Shown one piece after another: positions 50,294 through 62,807 of a DNA stretch of 64,000 nucleotides; within the stretch, counting starts at the first letter, position 1; each line of letters opens with the position of its first letter. A model generated the notes under the pieces. That model saw nothing but the letters and a program-made list of their open reading frames with translations, was not told the DNA's origin and did not search any database. Both the position numbers and the translations under genes were made by a program. This stretch comes from Periconia sp. R9002. Taxonomy: Eukaryota; Ascomycota; Dothideomycetes; Pleosporales; Periconiaceae. Where the stretch lies: contig JAMAHW010000008.1 of assembly GCA_023627715.1 (NCBI GenBank), positions 496,001 to 560,000 on the forward strand, given 5' to 3'.

Positions 50294-51882
50294 AGATCGA
50301 GGAGAGAAAGGATAGGAGGGTATACTGGAAGGTGGTGTCAGGAAGGTAAAGGCGCAGAGCGGAGGAGAGTGACTGGAGGCACGGGTGCAGGCAGCGGGCT
50401 GGGATGGATTGGAGATGGGGCGGCGTTGGGGGAGTGCAGAGGAGGAATGCCCCCGCGTTGGGGTACGTACGTGGGAGCGGGTATAGCAGCAACGTCTGCG
50501 CTCTGGAGGCAGAGGCCACACTGTATGGAGCAGCGAACAGCGAGGGCTCGATCGGACGGGGTTGAAGGCACTTGCGCGGGGTTGTCGTGGTGTTGAAGGG
50601 CTGGGACTTGTCTGTAGTCGCTAGCGCTCTGTCGGTCGTAGTCTTGGCAGAGCAGGTGCACATGCCGCAGTGGCAGTGAGTACCTGGTATGTATGTACCT
50701 ACCCAAGTCTGTATACCTAACTACATATGTATGTACATGTATACATATTGATGTACATATGCTCGCAATAGACGATTATTAGTACATGTGTAGCAACTTG
50801 ATTGGCATTCCATCTACCATTGTGGCCATTTGATCAAAAGCCAGCCAACTGCGAATCATGATCAATCTGTCTAGTGGTAATTTGAATACCTATGTAACCA
50901 TTCATGGCACCATGTAAACTACGTATACTATAGCTGTCGCTGTAGAACCCAGTACGGCGACTTTGCGCGACTGCTTACAAATGTTTGCAGTACATGCGTA
51001 CCTAGGTAGTTACTGTGCTTAGATGAACATGTATCATACATTCCTAAGTACTTAGGTATACTACTAACGCCATTAACGTACCAAGAGCACGCTTGCTGTG
51101 CTGTGCCTCACTCGCTGGCTCGCCGCTCAGCCTCAGCGTCGCCGTCACGTTTTTTTCCGTACATCAACCAGGCCCATCCCCAACATTGCCCAAACAACGC
51201 AGCCGACATTTGTACACAACTGCATGCCTGCGTACCTGCCTCTACCCAAGTACATATCATCCATTCCGTCCCAATTATTTCATCTCTTGCTGTCCCGTCA
51301 TATCCTTACGCTCCTCCCTCGTCGCTCACTCCGCTCTCCCCCGAAGCAGAATCGCTCCGCCCGCAGCCCACTAGGTACATTTCAGTCGCCCGTGCGTACG
51401 AGGGTGCAGCTCAGACTTGACTTGTATCCGCCATTACATATATAGCTATCGCCCATCCCCTTCACTGTGTGCTCCGCAGTGCTATTCATCCACCACACCC
51501 ACAGCAGACCTCATCCGAACCCGACCTCGAGTCTCCTCCCTCCTCCCTTCGCTACTTGTCGCACCCTCCTCCATCGCCCGCCTCCGCCTCCGTCTCCGTC
51601 TCTACCCTCGCTATCGTCATCCGTGACTGTGAAACTTATCCGCATCAATCCTCCGCAGACCAGCCACTTCGACTGCAAAGCAACAAGCCCGAGCCCTTTT
51701 CAATCTGCTGGCAAACGCATTTGCGAAAACATTAGGGTTATCGCAAAAGATTCAAACACGCCTACGACCAAGTCTTACATCACCTGCACGTTTTACGGAC
51801 TTTTGCGACCTCCGCAGCACTCGCGCAAACCTCCATTCCGCTCGTTCATCGCCGCTCGTAACCACACATTTACAACATCACA
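50294..51882. promoter_or_regulatory. 1.6-kb divergent region between nst1 and rho2
   Basis: The nst1 side carries dense TACCTA/GTATGTACATGTATAC words (about 50680-50765, 50995-51065), many palindromic. The rho2 side, from about 51240 to 51880, is pyrimidine-rich (CTCC, CCGTCTCC runs), as expected of a long fungal 5' UTR or promoter CT tract. Small frames within it show no recognisable domain. Confidence 0.5.
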
Positions 51883-53029
51883 ATGGCTCAAAATGGCGGA
51901 GAACCCGTGATGCGCAGGTACGTCTGTTTGGTTTTCTTCAATCCCTCCATTCGGTCGCGAAACTCGCCCATATCAATCGCACTGCCCTACCCCTCAGTCC
52001 CCATCGTTCTACTGCCGCTCCTTTTTTCTTAGTCTGCGTTGCGATTTCATCTCGTTTTGTTCTCACACTCGCTTTTTTCCCGTTTTGTCTGGTGATTGTA
52101 TTTTCTCGATATTTCTTCCCTTTCCTTCCCCAGAGATCGGCGTGCAGTTATTGGGATGCAGCGACCCTGACCCGATAACGTGCATTGGTGTTCCCGATTC
52201 GACACACTTGTCTAAAAATAGGGCGACCGTGCATGGCTCCCATGTCAGCATTTTTATTGTTTTCGCAATGCTCTGCCCGTTTTTTGCACGTTTTCTAACG
52301 ATTCTTCTATTTTTTGGTTTATTGCTCGTCCGACCTCCGTTCTATTGAAACAACCTCAGCTTCCCCACTCTTTGCTAACGCCGTCATGATTACAGGAAAC
52401 TGGTCATCATTGGTGACGGAGCTTGCGGCAAGACGAGTCTTTTGAGCGTCTTCACGCTTGGATACTTTCCCACAGTGGGTCCTCCTGCGCCTCAGGCATA
52501 ATCTTGACTGTTACATCTGAGCTGACTCCTATTCTAGCGTTACGTTCCAACCGTATTCGAAAATTACGTCACAGATTGCAGAGTGGATGGTAAATCAGTG
52601 CAGCTAGCGCTATGGGACACGGCCGGTCAAGAAGACTACGAGCGCCTACGCCCGCTCGCCTACTCTAAAGCCCACGTTATCCTGATAGGTTTCTCGGTCG
52701 ATTCTCCTGATTCGCTCGAGAATGTCAAACACAAGTGGGCCGAGGAGGCTCGGGAACGATGCCCGGGTGTCCCAATCATTCTAGTCGGTCTCAAGAAGGA
52801 TTTGCGTGACGACCCGCTGGCTCAGGAGGAGATGCGGAAGAAATCCCTCAAGTTTACCACCACAAAAGCAGGAAGCGATATGAAGGAGGTCATTGGCGCG
52901 AGAAAATACCTCGAGTGCTCTTCCCTTACCGGCGACGGCGTGGACGACGTTTTCGAGGCCGCTACGCGAGCTGCGCTGCTCTCACAGGACAAGAAGGAGA
53001 GCAATGGTGGCTGCTGCAACATCATGTGA
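51883..53029 (+). CDS. rho2: Rho-family small GTPase, Rho2 type
   Basis: Membrane-anchored Rho GTPase acting upstream of protein kinase C, alpha-glucan synthesis and the cell-wall integrity MAPK route in fungi. Three exons, 51883-51917, 52396-52474 and 52538-53029, give 201 residues. Motifs are P-loop GDGACGKTS (18-26), effector region YVPTVFENY (40-48), DTAGQ (65-69), a GLKKD nucleotide motif near 125, and a CaaX end CNIM preceded by another Cys (prenylation plus possible palmitoylation). Features favouring Rho2 over Rho1 are [11 protein letters not shown] after the effector loop, [20 protein letters not shown], and [20 protein letters not shown]. The first intron is 478 nt, ten times the local norm. 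Confidence 0.9.
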
Positions 53030-53813
53030 TAATGATGCCTCAGTTTCCCACTTTTCTCTCATCTTTCCGTGTGCGTGCGTATGCGCCGCTTATTCTTTTT
53101 ATGCATTGGGCGGTGTTCTATGGTTTGACTTCACCTTTCGGATTCCCGATCCGATTCTTTTATATTGCCGGGGCATTGCTAGCGTTAGCTTTTTTTCCGG
53201 CATAGCCATATTCTACGTCTATTCTAGGGTAGGAAAAAAAGGTGGCAGGAATCCCCGAAGCCTGAGAAGGCTCTCTTTTTCGAGATGGAATTCTAACTTG
53301 GACATATCTTTTTTCCCATGGTGCTATGGTGCGCCTGGACGAGTGAGTTTTTGAGTATTGTGTGTATGTTGTGATTTGGGGGAAGAGTACGATATTCCCT
53401 TTGGACAAGGGTCTAATGATTGATGGTTGTTGTCATCTTCCGCTCTTTTCTATTTCGAGTCCTCTGTAATCTTGCTTTGTTTCTTTCACTCCGTTTCTGC
53501 GAAGCAATGGGTTTGGCGGAGTACATAGTACGAGCACATACATACTAATCGTGCGTTGTGTTTGCCAGGGGCGTTTAATCCATCCACGTATGTAGATATT
53601 TGAATAGTATAATGGACAATTCTTCGATCTTGCCTATTTCTTTCTCCTTTTGGTTCAATCCTTAATATGTACTTTTACAAATGTAGTCGGAATTGAAAGG
53701 TTTCCCCTTTTTATCTGCCCTTACACAATATCTTACAACACATCTCCTACCCCAAAGCCAAAAAATCCGACGACACATGCCTTAATTCACTTCAACCCGA
53801 CTCAACCTGATTT
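53030..53813. other. Convergent gap rho2 / mL40
   Basis: 784 bp holding the two 3' UTRs. T-rich near 53040-53460. No gene is seen. Confidence 0.5.
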
Positions 53814-54527
53814 TTACTCCCTCGTCCACGCATGATTCCACCCATCCCGACTCGGGAAATCCGTCTGACACCTCGCATACTCAATCGGCACACTCCCCCA
53901 AACACCTCTCTTGATCATCGCAGCTCGATAAAGCCTACCGACCTCCTTGCCCTTGGCGCCCAACCTGCCAGGATCAGGGCCCTGCCCACCAGCCTCAGCC
54001 TCACTGACCAGCATGCCGTTGCTATCCATGAGACGCAGATGCTCGCACGCGGCGCGCATGCTGTTATATTGACGCTCGAGCTCGAGCTCTTCGGCGCGAC
54101 GGCGCTTGCGGAGGAAGAGCATCCACGCGCGGTGGATTGTCCAGTGTCGGAGGTAGCGGAGGCGGGAGAAGTGGAGGGGTCGGGGGGTCAGAGGATGGTA
54201 GAGGAAGTAGCGGATCGCTTCTATGTAGGGCAATTCTCGTTAGAAACATTCTGGTGCGTTGATTATGGGGAATCGGGATACTCTCTTCTTCATAGAATGT
54301 TGCGAGAAGAGATTCAGAAGGGATCACGTACTGATTCGGGGGTCTGTTGGAGCACCGCCTCTCTTGCGTTTTTGTAGGTTCGCGGTGCTGGAAAATGAAG
54401 AGGTACCCGTTACAGGCGTCGCCGATGGGCGTATTGAAGGGACATTCTGCCTGGGGACTGCGGCCTGTCCGAATCGTATTATGCTGCCGACGGGTCGGAA
54501 AACTGACCGAAACGTCGAAAAGTTCAT
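53814..54527 (-). CDS. mrpl28: Mitochondrial large-subunit ribosomal protein mL40 (yeast Mrpl28)
   Basis: Component of the mitochondrial 54S large ribosomal subunit. Two exons, 54332-54527 and 53814-54220, separated by a 111-nt intron, give 200 residues. The N-terminus (MNFSTFRSVFRPVGSIIRFG) is basic, hydroxylated and free of acidic residues, as in a mitochondrial presequence. The core AIRYFLYHPLTPRPLHFSRL and RYLRHWTIHRAWMLFLRKRR matches my recollection of the fungal L28/mL40 signature, followed by a charged helix and a C-terminal KRGVWGSVPIEYAR block. The identification is from pattern, not alignment. Confidence 0.75.
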
Positions 54528-55272
54528 GGCGAGATAGGGTTGGCGTTCAATTCGAGATGGAGATGGGGGTGAAATCCGCGAAATCTGGAAGCCCCGGTGT
54601 CACGTGCACTCTAGCTTTCAAATGTTACGGAAAGAGATTAGCGCATATGCCTCTCCATATGTTCATGTTGCTTTAAAACTCCTCCGTATTTAATGTTGTC
54701 TCCTGAGACGCACGTTTCAATAGGAGAGTATAGATATGGGCTCGAAAAACTATCGTTGCATATGTAGGCTCGTTTTCCCACAATCTCCTGCACAAGTCAT
54801 GTATACTGGACATTGTTGAACAGCCAGGGTCTACCAACTGAAATCGTACATATTCAAACTTATAGTGACAGATACTCTAGTTCCCCTTCAAACAGCTAAT
54901 ATACGTGTGTAAGCGTACATGTTCGTCATTTAACTATACTTTTGAATGATTGAGACTGCAGAACGTGTTGAACCCAAATCGTCTGATCGTCGATATCTGT
55001 TAAATAGAGTAAGATTCGTCAAAACCAACCCTCGATATCGAGTGTGTCTTGGAAGACCAGACAATCCTCCTCTAAGAATATTACATTATTAGTTGATGTC
55101 GATGTTAGGCGCACACTATCTTTGCTTGGGTATATATGAAAGAGAGAGTAGAAAAAGTGGACAGCACGGATATCGGATACAGGAAGGTAACCGGAAGCTG
55201 ACGAACAAACGGCGCGAACCAAAACAGAGCCGAACTCATGATAATATCCGATTGATGGACAAAGACGCCTTC
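54528..55272. other. Gap kynureninase / mL40
   Basis: 745 bp between two minus-strand genes holding the mL40 promoter and the kynureninase 3' UTR. No gene is supportable. Confidence 0.5.
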
Positions 55273-56824
55273 CTAAACATCTCTCGCATTGCTTACAGTC
55301 CGAGAAACGGCAATCTCACACGCCTCGTGGAAGATTAGGATAAACCGGTGAATGTCCAAGAAAGAATTGTATAGTGGAGCCGGCGCAATCCTCAGTACGT
55401 CCGGCTTCCGCTCGTCGACAGTGACACCTCTTTCTTCTATATAGGCAAGAACATCATCCAGTAGCCCAGGGTTTAGCAACACGCTTAGTTGCGCACCCCG
55501 CTCCATGGGATTGAAGGGTGTGATGATCTTGTAAGGGGGTGTTCCATTGCGGTAACGTATAAGTCGAGCTTCGAGATAGGCAGTCAAGCGTATGCTACGT
55601 CGTCGAAGGGCGTCAATGGTGGTCATTGAAAATACATCCAGACTTGCTTGGACAGATGTCATATCGAGAGCGCTGGGATTGCTGAGTTGAAATCCACTCG
55701 CTCCTGGAATGGGGGCAAATTGATTCTCCATGCGAAACCGGCTACTCTTGTCACTCCCCCACCAACCACTTAACCGGGGGCGATAGACGAGCTGTGGGGT
55801 ACTATTGTTCGTTGTGTTGTCCACGGCAGATCCTTCGGCGGCTTCGACCTTGCCATGATTGTCGTGAACGAAAAGCCCACCGATGACTCCCGGACCGCCG
55901 TTCATGTATTTGTAGTTGCACCACGCCGCAAAGTCTACATTCCAGTCATGTAACTTAAGCGGCACATTGCCAACAGCGTGGGCCAGGTCCCACCCTACCA
56001 GTATGCCCAGCGAGTGACAGTGTCGGGTGATCAGCTCAATATCGAACAATTGGCCAGAGTAGAATTGAATCCCAGGCAGTAACACCAGAGCAGTTGATGC
56101 GGCATGCTGTGAGATGATAGATAAAATGTGTTCTGTCGAGAGATATGGTGAAGATGATGAAGGGGGTGCAATAGTGATAAGGGCTGATGGGTGAATATTA
56201 TGATGAGCAAGTTGAGATTGTGCAGCATACTGTCATGCATCAGCTACTCACGTTTCTCAATAAGGTCATACTTTATATCACACTTACATGATCGCTAGGA
56301 AATGCTTTCCCCTCAATGATGATTTTGTACCTATCGGCAGTTGGACGATAGAAGCTCGCCATGAGCAGATGTAAATTCGCCGTCAACGTTTCCATTACCG
56401 CTACCTCACTAGGCAAGGCTCCTACAAGGTTGGATGTCTGTTCTTTCAATGTGTCGTCTATATGCAGCCACGGCGGATGACCCCCCTCCAAATTTTTGAA
56501 GTGACCAAACACGCCCTTGGAGGCCCAAGTGTCGAGATAACGATTGATGTACTCCCGCGTCCGGCGCGGTTGTAGACCAAGTGAATTTCCACAAAGGTAG
56601 ATGGATTCCTCGTCGTTGTCGTCTTCTATAATGCCATCGCCCGACGGTACCTCTTGTTTTTGATAGTGTCCATATCGTTTATTGCGCAAATCGCCCTTTG
56701 TCGGAATGATAAACTCGTGCCTGAAATGGCTTAGAGCATCATTTTCATCTTCCCTTCTAGCAAATTGCTCTGAGCACAGCTCGTCGTCTGCAATGCCTCC
56801 GAAGGGTTTCGTGTACCTGGACAT
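55273..56824 (-). CDS. bna5: Kynureninase (L-kynurenine hydrolase)
   Basis: PLP enzyme that cleaves kynurenine and 3-hydroxykynurenine to anthranilate or 3-hydroxyanthranilate in the cytosolic tryptophan-to-NAD route. Two exons, 56288-56824 and 55273-56229, give 497 residues. Sites are [15 protein letters not shown] and HPPWLHIDD in the N-terminal part, then the PLP-aspartate in [10 protein letters not shown] (about 260), the PLP-lysine in [14 protein letters not shown] (about 286), and [13 protein letters not shown] downstream. The C-terminal domain ends with [15 protein letters not shown]. The start is MSRYTKPFG; the upstream in-frame codon is GTG. Divergent from isa2 with 272 bp between starts. 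Confidence 0.95.
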
Positions 56825-57096
56825 GGTTGCCACTCGAAGCTGCCTTGAGGTCTAGTGGGATGTTGAACGGAGCTTTTTCCAAGTCAAAGGGGAATGGCTG
56901 CTCTTTCTGTTGGAGGCCAGGAACAAGCGGGGAAAGTGTCGCGGGGGGCCATTACCTGACTAAGCGTTCCAGGTCTAGAAGGAACTACAGGGAGCTCTGG
57001 TTGGTTAGTAACATCTACCAGTCTCTTCGTCATTGCTCACTCCATTCACTCCATCACGGCTTCAACAACAACACCAACATTTCTTCTTGCACCATC
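56825..57096. promoter_or_regulatory. Bidirectional promoter kynureninase / isa2
   Basis: 272 bp between the two start codons. The frame upstream of isa2 stays open back to 56827, three bases from the kynureninase ATG. I treat this as chance, since translation from there would leave no room for either promoter. Confidence 0.55.
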
Positions 57097-57789
57097 ATGG
57101 CTTCTCCGCGCACTATGTGCCGTTCCTGTTTCCGCGCAGCGCAACAAGCAGCAAAAATGACCCCAAGGACACGCAGCAAGCCATCGAACCTATCCCTCCG
57201 AACATACTACACTTCCACCACAACACCACAATCATCTACTCGTAGAGCAAACCAAATATCTTCTCGCCTCCCATTATTTCAATCTACCCTAAAAAATCAT
57301 ATAAGTGCTCCGACAACCACACGCAGAGCACTAGCAACAACAGCCACCGCAACGCCGACCTCCGCACCCTCAACACCCTCCACCCCGCAACCCGCCCGCG
57401 CCATCCTCCACCCCCGAACCGACGAGTCCGGGAACCCGATGCGTATATCCCTCTCACCACGCGCCAGTAACCGCCTCTCTGCCATTGCAGCCACCGATTC
57501 AAACCCCAATCTCGCCCTACGGATCCTCATCGAGAGCGGCGGGTGCCACGGCTTCCAATACGTCATGTCGCTCGTCGACCTCGGCGCTGAGCCCGCGACA
57601 GAGGAGGACACTGTTTTCGAGGGCGAGAAAGGCGCGAAGGTCGTTATTGATGAGTCGAGTTTGGAGCTGCTGAATGGGAGTACCGTTGATTACACCATGG
57701 AGTTGATTGGGAGCCAATTTGTGGTCACGGGCATACCGGGGGCGACCAGTAGTTGTGGCTGCGGGACTAGCTTTGATATCAAAATATGA
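57097..57789 (+). CDS. isa2: Mitochondrial iron-sulfur cluster assembly protein Isa2 (HesB/IscA family)
   Basis: A-type Fe-S carrier of the mitochondrial matrix, working with Isa1 and Iba57 in 4Fe-4S cluster formation for aconitase, lipoate synthase and others. A single exon of 230 residues. Residues 1-105 are Ser/Thr/Arg/Pro-rich without acidic clusters, consistent with a long presequence. The A-type domain runs from about 115: MRISLSPRASNRLSAI, the first ligand cysteine in ESGGCHGFQYVM, and the CGCG pair of ligands near the C-terminus in SSCGCGTSFDIKI. The extended spacing and the YVMSL context favour Isa2 over Isa1, but this split is from pattern. Confidence 0.85.
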   Translation: MASPRTMCRSCFRAAQQAAKMTPRTRSKPSNLSLRTYYTSTTTPQSSTRRANQISSRLPLFQSTLKNHISAPTTTRRALATTATATPTSAPSTPSTPQPARAILHPRTDESGNPMRISLSPRASNRLSAIAATDSNPNLALRILIESGGCHGFQYVMSLVDLGAEPATEEDTVFEGEKGAKVVIDESSLELLNGSTVDYTMELIGSQFVVTGIPGATSSCGCGTSFDIKI

Positions 57790-58208
57790 GTGAGGTGAAA
57801 AGATGGGTTTTGCATGGCTCGGCGTGTTCAATGTATGTATTTATATGGGTGTTGTACGACCAAAGAAGATTTGTGGGCAAGGCCCATTTCATACCTCCAA
57901 TCTTTAGGGTATATATTTGACATTCGAGAAAGATCGCAGACGCATCTAGTTGGGACATAGAAATTTGACATCACGTGTATAAATAAGGCCTGTACAATTA
58001 ATGGATCTGAGTCTAAACATGCTTTGAATTGGTAAGAAAACGAACAACACTATGCACCAAGAGTATAAACTCATAAAATATGCAATCCCTATCCAAACCG
58101 CAGCGTTATAACGGCAGAAAAAAAACAACCCTAATCACCACCCCAATAATATCCCAGTGCCTTATGAGATCCCGTGCCATGCATCATTTACCAACAAATC
58201 TTCAGCCT
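57790..58208. other. Convergent gap isa2 / pol1
   Basis: 419 bp containing both 3' UTRs. No gene or notable motif is seen. Confidence 0.5.
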
Positions 58209-61200
58209 TCACTTCAATGCAAAAGCAAACAAACTATCCATTTGGACCCACTGCCTTCCATTCTTCTCCAACCACCTATCCACGACACCCTTCAGTGTAT
58301 TAAACCGCTCCCTGTTGACCTCAGCAAGAATCTTCATCTTCTCCCTCTTCTCGTTCGCACCCTCCACCTTGACGCCGTTGATGCTATCGGACTCTTTGCC
58401 CACTCTCTCGACATCGAACAATGACGCAAAGTATAGCAGCTGGTTCCAAACGTCCTTGTCCGAGTATGTATACGACATTTTGCCGAGGCAATCTTTGGCG
58501 AGGCCCTTGGGTCCTAGGCAGCGGTGTCCGTAAACACTGATCTGGCGGGTGCGGGAAGCACAAGCGGGATCATTGCACACCACTGTGCCTGCGTAGTAGG
58601 ATGAGATGGTTTGGCGAATGGCAGATTCGAGTTGCGCTACTACGCTCAAGTTGGAGAGGATCGTGCGGCAGGCTGTGTTAGGGCATTGCAGGCCATTGTG
58701 TGTGACCGTGGTGGTGTGAACGGAAGAAATGCCGTTGAAGGGGAACGTGGTGTGGCAAGCTCGGCATCGCAAGAAAAACGGTACACATTCCTGGAAGCGT
58801 ACCGAGTCTGGAATTTGAGACTCAAGGGGTTGTATCTCGATATCCTGGGTGTTGTTTCCAGACACAGTAGTGACACGATACTTGGTTGTATCTAGACCGA
58901 GGCATGCGGCAAGCATTGTGATATTGGTCCCACTGATAGGCGCGCATAAACGTTCAACCGGAGGGAGGATTTGCTTGTGGAGGTAATAATCCACATCTGG
59001 CTTCAGTCCTGAATCGGGCTTTAGTACTTCATCGACTGGGTAAGCATTCTTTGCAGCATTCTCAGCGCTACCACTACTTTCACCCGTGATGATAAAACTC
59101 ATAACATCTTTGGCTTTGATATGCTTCCCCTTCGCCATGAGACGATTCGCCACCTGCACCGAAGGCATAGAATTTCCGTTGGGATAGTCCTTGGGATGCT
59201 TCCCAAGCTGCGTATAGATCGTATATTTGCGAATTGGGATTGTAAAAGAGCGCATATTTTCGGCAAGGGTACGGAGATGTTCGTGGATTTTTTCGACAAC
59301 GGTTTCTGGATCTTCACCAGAGAGGAGGTACTGTAACAATTGCCTGTTGGGTCTGTTAATATCGTTATCCACAAAAGGGTTGCGCAACACGTACGTGGAA
59401 GTTTCCTTAGACAGAGCACAATATTCTCTCCGTCTCATATCAAGACCCTTGACTTCTAGTTTTTCAATGTATTTGTCTTCAACACGGATCATGTTGATAG
59501 CGGCGTACTTCTTTTTGGCATGAAGTAAGATCCGGCGGAAAACATTGTCTATGTCGATTTCTAGCAGTCTATAGCTACTATTGACCTGCTTTTTGAACTC
59601 TTCGCCCAATTTCAGCGCCTCTTGGATATTGTCGACGTTCGTGTTGATCATGACTGAGTCGGTATCACCATAAATGACACGGAGCATCTTTTCCTCGGCC
59701 ATGTCTTTGGTTCGACGGAGAATCTCACGCCCTTTGTAGGTTGTGAGCATAGCGAGAGGCCGGGCATAGAATCGGGACTTTGAGTATCCGAGACAACCGT
59801 ACATAGAGTTAGCAGTGAGCTTTAGGGCGAGCTGCTTAATGTCCCAGGTGGTGATTTGATCCGGAGTGGCAGTTGGGCTTTTCATCAGCTTCTTCACTTC
59901 CCGACGACGGTGAACAAGATTCGCAATCAACCTTGGGAGAATGCCTTTCTCTTGCTCCTCACCCGGAACCTCGGGGACTTTGTCGTCGTCTTCGGTCTAT
60001 CCGAGATTAGCATAGATTGAATTAACCGCAATGGTAGACTTACGATATCCGAGCGCTCCACTGTGGTGAAGCAGATGTTGAACTCCTGTATGATACTAGG
60101 ATACAGCGAGTTGAAGTCCATAACTAATATGAACTTGTCGTAAAGACCCTTTTCAGGCTCAAACACTAGACCACCTTTGAATTTGTCTTTCTTCTTTGCA
60201 TCGGCTCCTTCCTCGCCTTCGCCCGCAACATCTTCAGCTTTGGCCTTGGCTTTGCCCCATTGCTTGTCTGGACAAATATACTTGTTCTTGTAGAATTCAT
60301 GGAGCAAAATGTACTCGTTTCGCTCTGCACGAGTTCCGCTGAGCGTACGAGCCCAAGAATTGCCGGCAAGGTTGGTTAGAACCTTGGAAAGTGAAAGCAT
60401 CTGGACCTTGATGGAAATGGCAGCAATGAAGAAAGCATCGGCCTGGCAATGCTTGACATAGTTCAGAAGGCCATCCTTGGTCGTGGCCCAAGTCTTCAGC
60501 GCTGCTTCGTTGTCCAATTCGTCTCTACGCTTGTCAAGCACAAGCTGGCACATCTCTTCCAGGCTCCAAGATTGACATTTCGTCATAAGAGACTTTCCAA
60601 GATCGTTCGCTAGATCGCAAAGCAATCGACCAGATGCTAGCTGCCTCTCGGCAAAGAAGCTGCCTCCACCTTTGCCCATATTCTTAGGCCATTCGCTCCT
60701 CCTGAGACGTCCAATACGATGCCACCCGGGGGTTTTCTTCTCGCGCATGCGATTAAGAAGGACGCTGAAGTCAACGTCGTCCAGTCGATGGCCAATGAGG
60801 ACATCAGGGTCGTGACGCTGGAACATGGCCATGAAAAAGCTGAGCAGGTCTTGCTCAGTCTTTCTAAGAATTATCGTGCTTTTTTGCTTCTCGGCCTCCA
60901 TTTTGAATCCTGTAGGATAAGCTTCGCCATGCGGACGCATGATCGTGAAGCTTTTGCAGGGCAATTGTTCAGCTGGCGTAGGATCGGTGAGGGAAAAGTT
61001 GTCGTATACCATCGCACTTGCCATAAGAATTTCCTGTTTGTTGTCCTTGGCGTTGAATGTTGTACGCAGAGATATGCTCATCAGAGTGAGCGGTGGAGCA
61101 TCCATGTTCTCTGTGTTGGGAAGCACAGTGATGTTGTTAGGTTTCGTGACTGCGAGTTCGAGTTTGCACCACGAGGCGTTGGTAACTGCGTTGAAGTTGC

Positions 61201-62807
61201 CGTCTTCTATCTTGAGCCAACATGGGCCCATGATATTCTTCCAGAGGACGAATTGCTCGAAAAGTGATGTGTTGGTGCCGAACACATGTGAGAACGTTTC
61301 TCCTTGTATATCCGCAGACAAAGGCATCTTATCATATCCGTAAAGCAGCTTGATGTAATCTGCTTCTCGAGGGATATTCGGCAACTCAAACGCATATTTC
61401 CTGCTGCTGGGCTTGATTTTATGCATAGTAACGCGATGCTTGCTCATGATGTCGTCAATTTCGTCGGACACATCTCCCATCTCCACCTCTTCGTCAGTCT
61501 GATGTCCTCTTCTTACGCGGAATTCTCGGGGAAGGAAGTAGAGCTTGCGAAGGATGTTGTCTACCTTGACAAAGCAGCTGACGTATTTGCCAGTAGTACG
61601 ATCCTTTACTTTTCCGAACAGACACAAGCTTCCGTTGATCTCAGTGTAGTCTATCCAAAACATATGCAGACTTCCGTCATCCTCGACAGCAGATTCATGG
61701 TTCAATTTGCCCATGCCAGCACTGTTGGTGATGTTTGGTGCTGGGCTGCTGACGACATTGAGTTTGCTGGTTACATTACTCCACGAGGACGCGTCGACTG
61801 CAGGGGCAGTCGTTGATGCAACTGGGGATGAGCTTGCTGGTGTAGGATACTCAGCCTTCTTGATTCTGGGAACTGGTCTTTTTCCCGAGATATTGACACT
61901 GGCGGAAGCCACACCACTGTGGCCAACCGCTTGCTCTACTTCCATGCCGTCATCGTCGTCGTTCTCCTCCTCAATCTTGACCATGGGCTGGGATTTACGT
62001 TCTACAGCTTTGGCAATGGGTGAAGATTGTGGGATGGGGTCACTCATCGGTATATCGTCATCGTCGCCCAGGATGGGGAGCGGGTCGTCATCGTACGCAT
62101 TCTCGGCCGGGGGTGTTTCAGGCATGAAGGCTTCCGAGTCGGCAACTTGCTTCTTGCCCGCATTTGCTCGGTTTTCGGACACAGGTGGAGACAGAACGCG
62201 GGTTTTTCGTCGCGATTCTGTCTTGACGGGGCGCATTCGAGGTGCGGCGCGGGGAACATTGGTAGTAATTTCACCGAGTAAATCTTCCATGAAATCATTC
62301 TCTTCGGCGGTGGCAACCGGCTGTTGATCCTTAGCATGTCAGGTATGCGAAGGGATGACGGGACGTACCTTCGGCGCAGCAGCTGCAGCAGTCTGCGCTT
62401 TGAAAAAGGAGTTGATTTTCCGATTTTGTTTGTCCCGTTGCTCCTTATCTTCTTCGCGTTTTCTCTTTGCTGTGGCACATTAGAACAAATCATTGGCGCA
62501 GTACGGCAGTAAGTCACGTACCAGCTTTGCCCTTGGATGGTTGGGCGTCGTCTTCGCTCTCTGAAGCGTATCGATATCCGCCATGTTGCCCATCCCATTC
62601 TTCTCTGCCGTCATCCACGTATCCCTCGCCATCATCGTCGACAATAAAATCGTCTTCCTCTAGACGACCCCTCACCAACTTTTTGTAGCCTTCTTCGTCG
62701 ACCTCGTCGTACAATTGCTCTTCCTCTTCCACTTCATATGTGGATAAACGCGTCTTACCAGAAGCGCGTAGCGCACGCAGTTCTGCTAGTTTGGCTGCAC
62801 GAGACAT
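58209..62807 (-). CDS. pol1: DNA polymerase alpha catalytic subunit
   Basis: B-family replicative polymerase of the Pol alpha-primase complex that extends RNA primers at origins and on the lagging strand. Four exons, 62522-62807, 62369-62469, 60044-62320 and 58209-59996, give 1483 residues. The N-terminus is MSRAAKLAELRALRASGKTR followed by an acidic region. DFMEDLLGEI (about 138-147) resembles the Ctf4-binding box of yeast Pol1, and NRKINSFF (111-118) looks like a PIP-box without its Gln. Polymerase motifs are A DFNSLYPSIIQEFN, B KLTANSMYGCLGYS and C YGDTDSV. The C-terminus has paired zinc-binding cysteines (CRAC...CPNTAC, then C...C around CNDPACASR and CLGPKGLAKDC) that bind the B subunit. 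All catalytic motifs are intact. Divergent from rex2. Confidence 0.97.

Noticed and set aside
50294..50521. Upstream extension of nst1 by 76 residues
   Set aside because: The frame is open but the sequence is Arg/Ser/Pro-rich 5'-UTR-like; [11 protein letters not shown] is the family-like start.
56827..57096. N-terminal extension of isa2 by 90 residues
   Set aside because: It would start three bases from the divergent kynureninase ATG, leaving no promoter; MASPRTMCRS at 57097 already starts a mitochondrial-type presequence.
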